The translations under genes and the position numbers were made by a program. This document shows, one piece after another, positions 8,752-16,935 of a stretch of 64,000 nucleotides of DNA (within the stretch, counting starts at the first letter, position 1; each line of letters starts with the position of its first letter). Under the pieces are notes generated by a model that saw only the letters and a list, made by a program, of their open reading frames with translations, was not told the origin of the DNA and ran no database searches. Source of the DNA: Bradyrhizobium oligotrophicum S58 (GTDB taxonomy: Bacteria; Pseudomonadota; Alphaproteobacteria; Rhizobiales; Xanthobacteraceae); the NCBI RefSeq assembly GCF_000344805.1, contig NC_020453.1:7916001-7980000 (forward strand), written 5' to 3'.

Positions 8752-9696
8752 ATGACCGAGTTCTGGCCTCGTTGGACAGCCACCGCGGCAATGGCCGCCC
8801 TCCTCCTGGCATCGCCGGCAGCACGGGCCGCGGAGCCGCAGATCGAGCTGTGGGACGGCCAGCGCGCGATGACTGTCATCGCCGATCTCCTGCGCTTCAC
8901 ACCGCGCGCGATGGGCGAGCCGGGCCATCAGCAGACGATCGACTACATCAAGGCGGCGATGGCCAAGAGTGCCGCCGATGCCGTGCTGACGCAGAGCTTC
9001 ACCGCCAAGGGCGATGACGGCAAGGCGATCCCGCTCACTAACATCATCGCCCGCTTCCAGGTGCAGAACCCGCGCCGCGTCATCGTCGCCACGCATTACG
9101 ACAGCATCATCAAGGCCTATCGCGACGCCAAATCGCCGGACGCGCCGATGCCCGGCGCCAACAATTCGGCCTCCGCCGTCGCGCTGCTGCTGGAGACGGC
9201 GCGCGTGCTGTCGCTGTCGCCGAAGCTCGACATCGGCATCGACATGATCTTCTTCGACGGCGAGGAGGGACCGAAATCGCTCGGCGCCGGCGATCCGACC
9301 TGGCACGCGCTGGGCTCGCCGCATTTCGCAGCGAATCTGAAGGACTACTACCCGTCGCGCAAGCCGGAGAAGGCGGTCGATTTCGACATGGTCTGCGACA
9401 AGGATCTCAAGCTGCAGCCGGAGCCGTCGTCGGTGGCCTCGGCACTGCCGGAGGTCAAGAAGTTCTGGAGCCTCGGCAGCCGCATCGCGCCGCTGGCGTT
9501 CTCGCCGGAGCTCACGTCCTACCCGATCAGCGATGACCACACGGCGCTGCAGCAGGCGGGCATTCCGAGCTTCCTGGTCATCGACTTCGACTACGAGCCC
9601 TATTTCAACACCACGCAGGATACGATCGAGCAGTGCTCGGCGCAGAGCCTCGAGACCGTCGGCCGCACGTTGCTGCGCTATCTCTATACGCCCTGA
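8752..9696 (+). CDS. M28/glutaminyl-cyclase-like protein with altered zinc ligands
   Basis: A protein of 314 residues with a signal peptide (ending near ASPAARA). The M28 peptidase/glutaminyl cyclase fold is clear: VATHYDS (His115), PGANNSASAVALLLE, IDMIFFDGEEG (Glu171-Glu172), SDDHTALQQAGIPSFLVIDFD (Asp261, Asp262, His263). By alignment from memory, the position of the metal-binding Asp (GATDS in human glutaminyl cyclase, GAND in aminopeptidases) is Asn138, and that of the last metal-binding His (WHT/YHT) is Asn286. The catalytic Glu pair is kept. It may bind metal differently or be a pseudoenzyme. It starts 40 bases after the split MFS gene, probably in the same transcript. The ATG at 8752 gives the signal peptide; its ribosome-binding site (AAGAGA) is weak. 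Confidence 0.8.
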   Translation: MTEFWPRWTATAAMAALLLASPAARAAEPQIELWDGQRAMTVIADLLRFTPRAMGEPGHQQTIDYIKAAMAKSAADAVLTQSFTAKGDDGKAIPLTNIIARFQVQNPRRVIVATHYDSIIKAYRDAKSPDAPMPGANNSASAVALLLETARVLSLSPKLDIGIDMIFFDGEEGPKSLGAGDPTWHALGSPHFAANLKDYYPSRKPEKAVDFDMVCDKDLKLQPEPSSVASALPEVKKFWSLGSRIAPLAFSPELTSYPISDDHTALQQAGIPSFLVIDFDYEPYFNTTQDTIEQCSAQSLETVGRTLLRYLYTP

Positions 9697-10145
9697 GCGA
9701 CCCGGCGCGGGGAGATGCAGGCCGCACGGATCGCAGCCGCCAGCCCGTGCGGATCATCGGTCCCGAGGCGGCGGACATCGTCGCGGCCAATGCGCAGCTC
9801 CACGGCATCGAGCCCGGATACGGTGTAGAAGCGCGTCCCCGAAACGATGCCGACGCCGAGCCCGTGCCACCAGCGGTTACGCGCGACGGCGATCTCCGTG
9901 ATGGCGTCGAGCGCAACATGATAGCGCCACAGGCCGGGGCCGAAGAACCAGCGCAGCTCGCCATCGCCGACCTCCACCGTCAGCGACGAGAACAGCACCG
10001 CGATCACGAGCTCGGTTGCGAGCAGAAGCATGGCGACGCTGCCGTGGTCCGCGTTCCACAACAGCACCGCGCCGAACGCGCCCGATCCGAGGCACGTCGC
10101 GATGGCCACGACGCCCCATTGCCTGTGACGGTACCGCACGGCCAT
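9684..10145 (-). CDS. Small two-helix membrane protein, function unknown
   Basis: A protein of 153 residues (165 if the TTG at 10181 is used). Two adjacent hydrophobic helices (VVAIATCLGSGAFGAVLLW and VAMLLLATELVIAVLFSSL) are followed by a soluble part rich in beta strands (VGDGELRWFFGPGLWRYHVALDAI, FYTVSGLDAVELRI). This is the usual layout of small bacterial PH-like membrane proteins, but I do not recognise a specific family. It overlaps the end of the convergent M28-like gene by 13 bases. ATG at 10145 has a GGGGGAG directly against it, which is close for a ribosome-binding site, so the start is uncertain. Confidence 0.62.
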   Translation of the reverse strand: MAVRYRHRQWGVVAIATCLGSGAFGAVLLWNADHGSVAMLLLATELVIAVLFSSLTVEVGDGELRWFFGPGLWRYHVALDAITEIAVARNRWWHGLGVGIVSGTRFYTVSGLDAVELRIGRDDVRRLGTDDPHGLAAAIRAACISPRRVAQGV

Positions 10146-10255
10146 CTCCCCCAAAGCTGGCGGGGTGAATATAACGTGCAATAGACCGCAGTCTCGCCTT
10201 TCGCGCGAAGAAGCGGTGGAGATCTGCGGCGTTCACCGGCCGGGCGGCACGCCAG

Positions 10256-12379
10256 TCAAGCCATCGCGAGCTCCGGCTGCGGCTTCTCGGCCGGCACGGG
10301 CTTGCGTGACAACAGGCCGGGCCGCAGCGCCTCCGCGGCCTCCGCACCGGAGATGACCACCGCCTCGACGCCCGCGCCGGAATTGCCGCCGCCGGCGATG
10401 ACCAGATTGCGCAGCGGGGCCTTGGCGCCCTTCAGCCGTCCCGCCCGGGCCACGCCATAGATCGCGCCGGCGCTGGCGAGATCGTAGCGCGCATAGGTCA
10501 CCGGGCTGGCGTCGGTCCGGTAGACGATGTGCTGCGACAGGCCGGGGATGATGGTCTCGGCGGCCGCGATCATGGCGTCGCCGAGCTGCTGCTTGCGCGT
10601 CTCGTAGTCCTGCGAGCGCCGCCATTCCTTCCAGTCACCGCCGCCCTGCTGCGGAAACCAGTCCTTGGCATCGTCATTGGGAACGATGGTGATGATGGTC
10701 ATCGTCGAATGCCCCTCGGGCGCCGCCGACGGATCGAGCTTGGACATCACCGCGAGGCCGATGCCCATCGGCGTGTCGAGATGGGTCGCCGGCGCAATGT
10801 CGGGCACGAAGTCGAGCCCGACATGGACGGAGAAACAGGAATTGGCGGGTTCGATCGCGCGGGCGTGCTCGCGAAACGCGGCCGGCAGATCGGCGGGCTG
10901 CAGCAGCTCGGTGAAGGTGCGGCCGAGATCGGCATTGCACACCACCGCCTGCGCGCGGACCGTGCGGCCATTGCCGAGCTCGACGCCAGCCGCGCGACCC
11001 TGCTCGACCAGGATGCGCGTGACCTTGGATTTCAGCTGCACCTCGCCGCCACGAGCCGTGATCGCAGCGCTGAGCATATCGGCGAGGTGCCCGGAGCCGC
11101 CGACCGGGTAGAAGCCGCCCTTGAAATAATAACCGAAGATCGGGACCATCTGGGCGCAGCTCAGCCGTTCGCTGCCGTCGCCGAGATAGCCCGACAGCGC
11201 GTTGAGAGTGGCGATCAGTTCGGGATCGCTGACATGCGCGGCGACCAGTTCGTCGAACGGCCGGTTCATCCAGCGAAACGCCAGGGGATGCCGGCGCGGG
11301 AAGGCCAGCATCTCCTCCAGCGAGTCCGGCATGCCCGGAATGCCGCTGCGGCCGCGGCCGGTCGCATACATGCTCTCGAAGATCGCGTGGATCGTATCGA
11401 ACAGCCGGACGAGCCCGTCGGCGCTGGCGGGGAAGGCGTCGCAGAGCAGCCGGACATAGGCGCGCCAATCCTCCGGCACGTCGATGCGGCGGCCGGCGAG
11501 ACGATAGGAATGGGTGACGCGCTTCCATTGGATCTTGTCCGCGACGCCGAGCCGGCGCAGCACGCTATCGACCGGACCGCCGGGCCAGACGCCGGAGAAA
11601 TCATGCGGCCCGGCATCGAAGCGGTACAGCACCGGCTTGTTGTCGTGATGCGCCTTGCGCAGATAGCTGTGGCAGAAGCCGCCGGGCACGACGTGGTGTT
11701 CGAACACCTTCACCTTGAGCCCGGATTCGGCGAGCAGCGCGGCGGCGGTGAGGCCGCCGATGCCGGCGCCGATCACCGCAACGTCGCAGTCGAGGCCAGC
11801 ACGCGCGGCGAACACCGGCGCGGGCCAATGGTAGTCCTCGCGCGACGCCCGCATGCGCTGGATCGCCTGGCGGATGGCAAAGCGCGGACCGAAGATCGAC
11901 ACCAGCGCGCCCGCGACGACGATGGCCGTCGTGATCCAGGACGCCACGCCGGCCCAGCGGCACATGCCGAGCACGAGGAAGAGCACGCCCCAGAGCCCCG
12001 TCATCAGCACGTTGATCAAATGGAATTGGGGCGTCGATGCGCTCTCGGAATAAGCGGCGCGGGAATAGTCCGCGGTCCAGGGGCGACCGACGAGAAGCGA
12101 GACGAAGCTGATCACCCCGAGCCCGGCAAAGGAGAGCCACACCCCGTTCGCGGCCGTGGAATTCGGCGCGAGGTCGTTGGCGATCGCCAGCACCACGAAC
12201 AGCGCCAGGCCTCCAAGCTCGAGAACCGCAAGCTCGGCCCGGTAGGCGCGCCAGAGATTGGCCGCGAGCGCCAGCCCCAGCGCCGACCACACCGCCCAGC
12301 TGGGCTGGTGCCAGGCCAGCAGCGCCCAGAACGCGACGAACGGCAACAGCGCCAGCTTGACCGTGAGGAATACCTTCAT
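10256..12379 (-). CDS. Phytoene-desaturase/carotenoid-isomerase-like FAD oxidoreductase with N-terminal membrane domain
   Basis: A protein of 707 residues. The first 170 or so form about five membrane helices. Then comes a dinucleotide-binding motif, DVAVIGAGIGGLTAAALLAESG, followed by KVKVFEHHVVPGG, and near the C-terminus LRNLVIAGGGNSGAGVEAVV, the paired signature of the CrtI/CrtISO family. The fold is clear; the substrate (carotenoid, retinoid or other polyene or lipid) is not, and no other carotenoid genes are nearby. ATG at 12379 has a strong GGAGGAGG upstream, so the longer frame to 12439 is not used. Two operator-like repeats lie in its promoter (12415 and 12469). Confidence 0.8.
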   Translation of the reverse strand: MKVFLTVKLALLPFVAFWALLAWHQPSWAVWSALGLALAANLWRAYRAELAVLELGGLALFVVLAIANDLAPNSTAANGVWLSFAGLGVISFVSLLVGRPWTADYSRAAYSESASTPQFHLINVLMTGLWGVLFLVLGMCRWAGVASWITTAIVVAGALVSIFGPRFAIRQAIQRMRASREDYHWPAPVFAARAGLDCDVAVIGAGIGGLTAAALLAESGLKVKVFEHHVVPGGFCHSYLRKAHHDNKPVLYRFDAGPHDFSGVWPGGPVDSVLRRLGVADKIQWKRVTHSYRLAGRRIDVPEDWRAYVRLLCDAFPASADGLVRLFDTIHAIFESMYATGRGRSGIPGMPDSLEEMLAFPRRHPLAFRWMNRPFDELVAAHVSDPELIATLNALSGYLGDGSERLSCAQMVPIFGYYFKGGFYPVGGSGHLADMLSAAITARGGEVQLKSKVTRILVEQGRAAGVELGNGRTVRAQAVVCNADLGRTFTELLQPADLPAAFREHARAIEPANSCFSVHVGLDFVPDIAPATHLDTPMGIGLAVMSKLDPSAAPEGHSTMTIITIVPNDDAKDWFPQQGGGDWKEWRRSQDYETRKQQLGDAMIAAAETIIPGLSQHIVYRTDASPVTYARYDLASAGAIYGVARAGRLKGAKAPLRNLVIAGGGNSGAGVEAVVISGAEAAEALRPGLLSRKPVPAEKPQPELAMA

Positions 12380-12414
12380 ACCAGCCTCCTCCGCGCGCCG
12401 CACAGGCGCCACCC

Positions 12415-12433
12415 ATCTTTCCATCGTCAAGAT
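12415..12433 (-). promoter_or_regulatory. Operator-like repeat, proximal copy
   Basis: On the minus strand this reads ATCTTGACGATGGAAAGAT, a dyad with ATCTT/AAGAT arms. It recurs with one base changed at 12470-12488, 55 bases away. It lies between the likely -10 region and the start codon of the desaturase-like gene. Confidence 0.6.
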
Positions 12434-12468
12434 AGACATAGGACCATCGAGCGGGTCGGGTCAATGAC

Positions 12469-12489
12469 AATCTTTCCACCGTCAAGATT
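12469..12489 (-). promoter_or_regulatory. Operator-like repeat, distal copy
   Basis: The minus strand reads AATCTT-GACGGTGGA-AAGATT: 6-bp inverted arms around a 9-base centre. Eighteen of the 19 core bases match the proximal copy. A possible promoter (TTGACC, 18-base spacer, TATGTC) lies between the two copies, so one site sits just upstream of the -35 and the other just downstream of the -10. Confidence 0.6.
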
Positions 12490-12746
12490 AGTTTCGTCAA
12501 CCAGGGCGGGATGAAGATGGTAGAAAGATGCTGATCAGCGCGGGGCCGCCACAGCCATCGTTCCGACGCCACAGCAAGGTGCAATTCGCGCACATCCCGG
12601 CCGCCAATGCTGACACGACTGTGGCAACAGGATCACGGAACGGCGGCGGGCACCGAAGAAAGTCGCAAATTGCGCAGCATAGGAGTCACACCCCGCCGCA
12701 AAATGGCGACAATCTCCCGTCATCTGAGGCGAGGAGACGCTGAGGA

Positions 12747-13472
12747 TTGCCGTTCGTGTACCCACCCCGCCTGCCAGTACTGGTCTTTGCAGCAATCACC
12801 TGCCTGCCCGCCATTCAACCTCAACGCGCGCATGCAGATTGGTGGAGCCGCTCCCCGACGGATTTCGAGGAATGCGCCGACGCGGCTGAAAAGTCGGCGA
12901 CCAAGGAAGAGAAGACTGCGGCGCTGGCGCAATGCAACGCCAAGTTTGCCGGCAGGCGGAAGCCGGGCGGCGGTTACGTCTACTACGACTTCATGCAGGA
13001 CCGCAGCTTCGACATCGCCGGCCCCAATCCGACGCCAGAAGAGCAGAAATTCATCGACCTGCAATACACGCAGTATCTCGAGCGGCAGCGTCACGCCAAT
13101 ATGAGCTCGGCGATGATGCCGCGATCGCAGCCGCAGGGCCTGCAGCCGACCTCGCTCAGGGACATGACCGCACGTGCAGCGATCGAGCCGCCGAAGCCGG
13201 CCATGCCGGCACCGCCGCCGCGGCCGAACAAGCCGCCGGCAGCGCCTCAGGCCGGGATGACGGCGCCGCCCGGCGCCACTGCCGAGACCCGCGCCCGGAT
13301 CAAGGCGGCACAATGCGCCAAGGACGGCGGACGGCGCGATTCGTTCTCGTGCAACTTCCCGGTCCTGTCGGAAAAGCTCGACGAGCTGAAGCGGATGTTC
13401 ACCAGCCCGAACCAGACCGCAGCCGCGCCGGCCGCAGCGAAGCCGCCCAAGCGCGCCGACGCCAAGAACTGA
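12747..13472 (+). CDS. Secreted hypothetical protein with Pro/Ala-rich linker
   Basis: A protein of about 240 residues from a TTG at 12747; a GTG at 12756 with AGGA nine bases upstream is an equally good start. A signal peptide (LPVLVFAAITCLPAIQPQRAHA) precedes a small Cys- and charge-rich part (ECADAAEKSATKEEKTAALAQC). Then follow a YYDFMQDRSFDIAGP segment, a Pro/Ala-rich linker and a second Cys pair (AQCAKDGGRRDSFSC). Four Cys in the mature part suggest disulfides in the periplasm. I do not recognise the family. Confidence 0.65.
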   Translation: MPFVYPPRLPVLVFAAITCLPAIQPQRAHADWWSRSPTDFEECADAAEKSATKEEKTAALAQCNAKFAGRRKPGGGYVYYDFMQDRSFDIAGPNPTPEEQKFIDLQYTQYLERQRHANMSSAMMPRSQPQGLQPTSLRDMTARAAIEPPKPAMPAPPPRPNKPPAAPQAGMTAPPGATAETRARIKAAQCAKDGGRRDSFSCNFPVLSEKLDELKRMFTSPNQTAAAPAAAKPPKRADAKN

Positions 13473-13657
13473 TCGGGCACTGATCAGGCACTGCCCCCGC
13501 GCGCGGGCGAAGCGCGATCCCTCTGGTTCAACGAGCCGCGCGCAGCGACGAGCGCTCGCTTTGGCTCCGCGTCACGATGCCCGCCCGCTTGTCTTGCCCG
13601 CTTGTCTTGCGCCGTGCGAGTCCATAGCTTTACGCGCGCGGGGCGCAGGAGGCGGTC

Positions 13658-14248
13658 ATGGGTCTACTCGATATCCTCAACGGCATGCAGAACGGTCCGC
13701 ACGGGCCCAGTCATCCGACCACGCAGAAGAACGGCGGCATGTCGCCGATGACGATGGCAATCCTGGCTTTGCTGGCGTGGAAGGCGGTGAAGCACTTCGC
13801 GCCGAGTGGTCAGCCGAATGCGGCGCCTGCTCCCACACCGGTTCCGCCGCCCCAACCGACCAATCCGCAGGGCGGCGCCCTCGGTGGTGGCGGCCTTGGT
13901 GGCGGTCTTGGCAACATCATCGCCGGCGGCCTCGGCGGACTGCTCGCCGGCGGCGCGGCCGGCAGCGTGCTGTCCGGCGGACTGGGTGATCTGTTGCGCC
14001 AGTTCCAGGAGAGCGGCCACAGCGACACGGCGAATTCCTGGGTCGGCAAGGGTCAGAACCAGCCGATCTCGCCCGGCGATCTCGCCAATGCGCTCGGCGC
14101 CGACCAGATCGACCAGCTCTCTGCACAGAGCGGCCTGCCGCGCGACGAGCTGCTCAACGGGCTCAGCCAATATTTGCCGAAGGTGATCGATCAGCTGACG
14201 CCGGATGGCCGGCTGCCGACCGACCATGAGCTGGCCGGCCGAATCTGA
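13658..14248 (+). CDS. YidB-like (DUF937) protein
   Basis: A protein of 196 residues. The start MGLLDILNGMQNG and the end (ISPGDLANALGADQIDQLSAQSGLPRDELLNGLSQYLPKVIDQLTPDGRLP) match the YidB/DUF937 family. A Gly-rich middle part (GGGGLGGGLGNIIAGGLGG) links them. The family's function is poorly known. ATG at 13658 has AGGAGGCGG upstream. It is followed 35 bases later by a GlsB-type membrane protein, probably co-transcribed. Confidence 0.82.
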   Translation: MGLLDILNGMQNGPHGPSHPTTQKNGGMSPMTMAILALLAWKAVKHFAPSGQPNAAPAPTPVPPPQPTNPQGGALGGGGLGGGLGNIIAGGLGGLLAGGAAGSVLSGGLGDLLRQFQESGHSDTANSWVGKGQNQPISPGDLANALGADQIDQLSAQSGLPRDELLNGLSQYLPKVIDQLTPDGRLPTDHELAGRI

Positions 14249-14283
14249 CGGCCCTCGATGCGTTGACGGGAAGGACGGTATTC

Positions 14284-14550
14284 ATGTTGCACATTCTGAT
14301 CGTCGGGCTGATCGCCGGCTTCCTGGCGCGGCTGATCTCGCCGGGGCCGAACAATCCCTCCGGCTTCATCCTGACCATCGTGCTCGGCGTGGTCGGCGCG
14401 TTCCTGGCCACCGCAATCGGGCAGGCCATCGGCCACTACAGCCCGGACGAGGGCGCCGGCTACATCACCGCGACGGTCGGCGCCATCGTCGTGCTGTTCA
14501 TCTGGAACAGGCTGGTCGCCAGCGGCACGATCCGCGATTTCAACCGATAG
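14284..14550 (+). CDS. GlsB/YeaQ/YmgE family membrane protein
   Basis: A protein of 88 residues and three hydrophobic helices, with GLIAGFLARLISPGPNNPSGFILTIVLGVVGAFLATAIG, the glycine-patterned helix pair of transglycosylase-associated/GlsB proteins. These small inner membrane proteins are linked to envelope stress in other bacteria. A good GGAAGGA lies upstream of the ATG at 14284. It sits just downstream of the YidB-like gene. Confidence 0.85.
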   Translation: MLHILIVGLIAGFLARLISPGPNNPSGFILTIVLGVVGAFLATAIGQAIGHYSPDEGAGYITATVGAIVVLFIWNRLVASGTIRDFNR

Positions 14551-14567
14551 CGACCGCCATTCCCTCG

Positions 14568-14637
14568 ATTGCAAGCGAAACGAGACAATCCAGAGTCCTT
14601 GCCGGGCCCTGGATTGCTTCGCTGCGCTCGCAATGAC
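14568..14637. repeat. Dispersed palindromic repeat, copy 1
   Basis: Left arm ATTGCAAGCGAAACGAGACA, right arm ending CTTCGCTGCGCTCGCAATGAC with CTGGATTG inside. Belongs to the GTCATTGCGAGCG...CGCTCGCAATGAC family found five times between 14.5 and 21.1 kb. Confidence 0.75.
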
Positions 14638-14750
14638 GCGGATGGTGAATGCACGCGCAACTCACACCGTCGCCGCAGAGACGCTTTACTGCGCCATCCC
14701 AGGACTGTCGCTCCCCCCGGCTAATCATGGGCTTCCACCGCTTTTGCTCC

Positions 14751-14805
14751 GTCATTGCGAGCGCAGCGAAGCAATCCAGGGCCAACCGAAAGGTCTGATT
14801 GCGTC
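14751..14805. repeat. Dispersed palindromic repeat, copy 2 (degenerate)
   Basis: Starts GTCATTGCGAGCGCAGCGAA followed by GCAATCCAGG. The right arm is poor (GATTGCGTCGCC), so this copy looks decayed. It lies 33 bases from the SDR stop. Confidence 0.65.
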
Positions 14806-14837
14806 GCCACCTCACGCTGATCGGAGCGATGCCGATC

Positions 14838-15620
14838 TCACCCCAACAAATGCATGCCGGCATCCATGCGCACGACCTCGCCGGTCATATGGCCCGACGC
14901 GGGGCTCGCAAGGAACGCGACCAGTTGCGCGATGTCCTCCGCCGACGACGCCGCACGCAGCGGCACCCGCGCCACCACGGCATCGCGCACCTGCTTGGCG
15001 CCGGCCTCGCCGCGGCCCTTGGTGAACCAGGGCGTATCGATATAGCCGGGGCAGACGGTGTTGACGCGGATCGACGGCGCCAGCGCCCGCGATAGCGACA
15101 AGGTCATCGTGTTGAGCGCGCCCTTGCTCGCGGCATAGGCGACCGACGAGCCGCCACCACTTATCCCCGCCACCGACGACACGTTGACGACGGCCGAGGC
15201 GCGCGCGGTCTGCTTCGCCGCCGCTTCGAGCAGCGGCCGTGCGGCGCGGATCATCTGGAACGGGCCGATGGTGTTGACCGCGAAGATGCGCTGGAAGTCC
15301 TCCGCTGACAAACCGTCGAGCTGGTCATGCGGCACATGCTTGGTGGTGCCGGCGTTGTTGACCACCACGTCCAGCCGGCCCCAGGGCGCAGCGGCGGCGA
15401 CGATCTTGCGGCAATCCTCGTCGCGCGAGACATCGCCCTGCACGACGACGACATCGGCGCCTTCCTTGCGGCAGAGATCCGCGGTGTGCTCGGCCTCCGT
15501 CTTGCTGTTGGAATAGTTGACGACGATGCGCATGCCGGCCTTGGCCAGCAGCAACGCGGTCGCAGCTCCGAGACCGGACGCCGACCCCGTCACGATCGCG
15601 CAAAGACCCTTCGTCGACAT
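14838..15620 (-). CDS. SDR family oxidoreductase
   Basis: A 260-residue short-chain dehydrogenase/reductase. TGSASGLG (residues 11-18) is the cofactor glycine motif, NNAG is present, and the catalytic Ser (VVNVSSVAG) and Tyr-x3-Lys (YAASK) are in place. The closing PASGHMTGEVVRMDAGMH is typical of FabG-like classical SDRs. Its neighbours suggest acyl-CoA metabolism, but the substrate is not deducible. ATG at 15620 has GGGAGAAG upstream. It is divergent from the acyl-CoA dehydrogenase at 15850. Confidence 0.87.
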   Translation of the reverse strand: MSTKGLCAIVTGSASGLGAATALLLAKAGMRIVVNYSNSKTEAEHTADLCRKEGADVVVVQGDVSRDEDCRKIVAAAAPWGRLDVVVNNAGTTKHVPHDQLDGLSAEDFQRIFAVNTIGPFQMIRAARPLLEAAAKQTARASAVVNVSSVAGISGGGSSVAYAASKGALNTMTLSLSRALAPSIRVNTVCPGYIDTPWFTKGRGEAGAKQVRDAVVARVPLRAASSAEDIAQLVAFLASPASGHMTGEVVRMDAGMHLLG

Positions 15621-15849
15621 TCCGCTTCTCCCTGTTCTCACCTTTCAGCCTTCTTAGCCAAGTTCGCGCGCGGTGCAAATCGCGCCGATCTCCGCACCAC
15701 GGAAATCGCCGTCCCCATGCGGCAGACGGACATCGCGTTGCGACGCCCGCGCTTGTCATGACCGGCGCTTGCGCTCATCATGCCGCCCGACAGTCCGCCG
15801 GCGCGCTGCATTCGCGATGAGACGGACGCGCATCAGGGCGAGGAACGCT

Positions 15850-16914
15850 GTGGCGGAAGCTGAGAACATCGTGGTTGCGACCGCGGAGAAGATCTTCGCT
15901 GATCTCGCCGACCCGCAGACCATCAATCACGACAAGGACGGACGCTGGAAAGCGCCGCTGTGGCAGGCGCTGAGCGAAGCCGGGCTGCCGCTCGCCTGGG
16001 TCGGCGAGGACTTCGGCGGCGCCGGCGCCGATCTGGCCGACGGCTTTGCCATCATCCATTCAGCCGGGCGCTTCGCACTGCCGGTCCCGCTCGCCGAGAC
16101 GCTGCTCGCGGGCTGGCTGTTGCAGCTGGGCGGGATCGCGTCGCCCGAGGGCGCGATGACGATCGCGCCGGCGAGCCCGAAAGACCGGATCACGCTCAAT
16201 GCCGACGGCACGCTGTCCGGACGCGCCCGTGGCGTCCCGTTCGCCAGGATGGCGCAGCACGTGGCCGTCGCCGTCGAGAGCGCGAACGGCGTGGCGATCG
16301 CGCTGGTCGAATCCAACCGCTTGCGCATCGATGCGGGTCTCAACCTCGCCAACGATCCCAGCGAGAGCATCACGTTCGACAAGGTCGTGCCCTTGGCCTG
16401 CAGCCCCGCCCGGGCGGGCTTCGATGCGACGGCCTTGATGCTGATGGGCGGCGTCGCGCGCAGCCTGCAGATCGCCGGCGCGCTGGACCGGCTGCTTGCG
16501 ATCAGCGTCAACTATGCCGGCGAGCGCGTCGCGTTCGAGAAGCCGATCGGCAAATTCCAGGCGGTGCAGCACAATCTCGCACGGCTCGCCGGCGAGAGCG
16601 CTGCTGCAAGCGCCGCTGCGACATCTGCGGCCGACGCGATCGCACGCGCCGACGCCTTCGACGATGCCGTGTTTCTCGAAGCCGTCTCGGCCAAGATCCG
16701 TTGCGCCGAAGCCGCCGAGAAAGGGGCTGCGATCGCGCACCAGGTGCACGGCGCGATCGGCTTCACCACCGAGCACATCCTGCATCGCTTCTCGCTGCGC
16801 GCGCTGGCCTGGCGCGACGATTTCGGCTCGGAGAGCCATTGGGCGGTCGCGCTCGGCCAACGCGTCGCCGCCCGCGGCGCCGACGAGCTGTGGCCGCTGG
16901 TCGCCTCGCGCTGA
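15850..16914 (+). CDS. Acyl-CoA dehydrogenase family protein
   Basis: A protein of 354 residues, short for the family. It keeps the middle (EDFGGAGADLADGFAIIHSAGR) and the C-terminal helical bundle (SVNYAGERVAFEKPIGKFQAVQHNLARLAG and GAIGFTTEHILHRFS), which places the FAD and acyl-CoA sites. The GTG at 15850 has GAGGAA five bases upstream. It is followed 21 bases later by a second, longer acyl-CoA dehydrogenase. In such pairs the two subunits often form a heteromer acting on steroid, terpenoid or aromatic acyl-CoA esters. That is inference from the arrangement only. Confidence 0.82.
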   Translation: MAEAENIVVATAEKIFADLADPQTINHDKDGRWKAPLWQALSEAGLPLAWVGEDFGGAGADLADGFAIIHSAGRFALPVPLAETLLAGWLLQLGGIASPEGAMTIAPASPKDRITLNADGTLSGRARGVPFARMAQHVAVAVESANGVAIALVESNRLRIDAGLNLANDPSESITFDKVVPLACSPARAGFDATALMLMGGVARSLQIAGALDRLLAISVNYAGERVAFEKPIGKFQAVQHNLARLAGESAAASAAATSAADAIARADAFDDAVFLEAVSAKIRCAEAAEKGAAIAHQVHGAIGFTTEHILHRFSLRALAWRDDFGSESHWAVALGQRVAARGADELWPLVASR

Positions 16915-16935
16915 ATCGAATCAAGAGGATTGCCA

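Larger units (their letters stand above)
12380..12746. other. Intergenic region between desaturase-like gene and the secreted hypothetical gene
   Basis: It contains the two operator-like repeats and the leftward promoter of the desaturase-like gene. The right half (12500-12730) shows no convincing gene; GAGGAG at 12731 belongs to the ribosome-binding site of the next gene. Confidence 0.4.

Noticed and set aside
10529..12514. A 661-codon plus-strand frame opposite the desaturase-like gene
   Set aside because: It is an exact antisense shadow with no domain, no ribosome-binding site and high His/Arg/Gln content. The minus-strand frame has clear FAD motifs.
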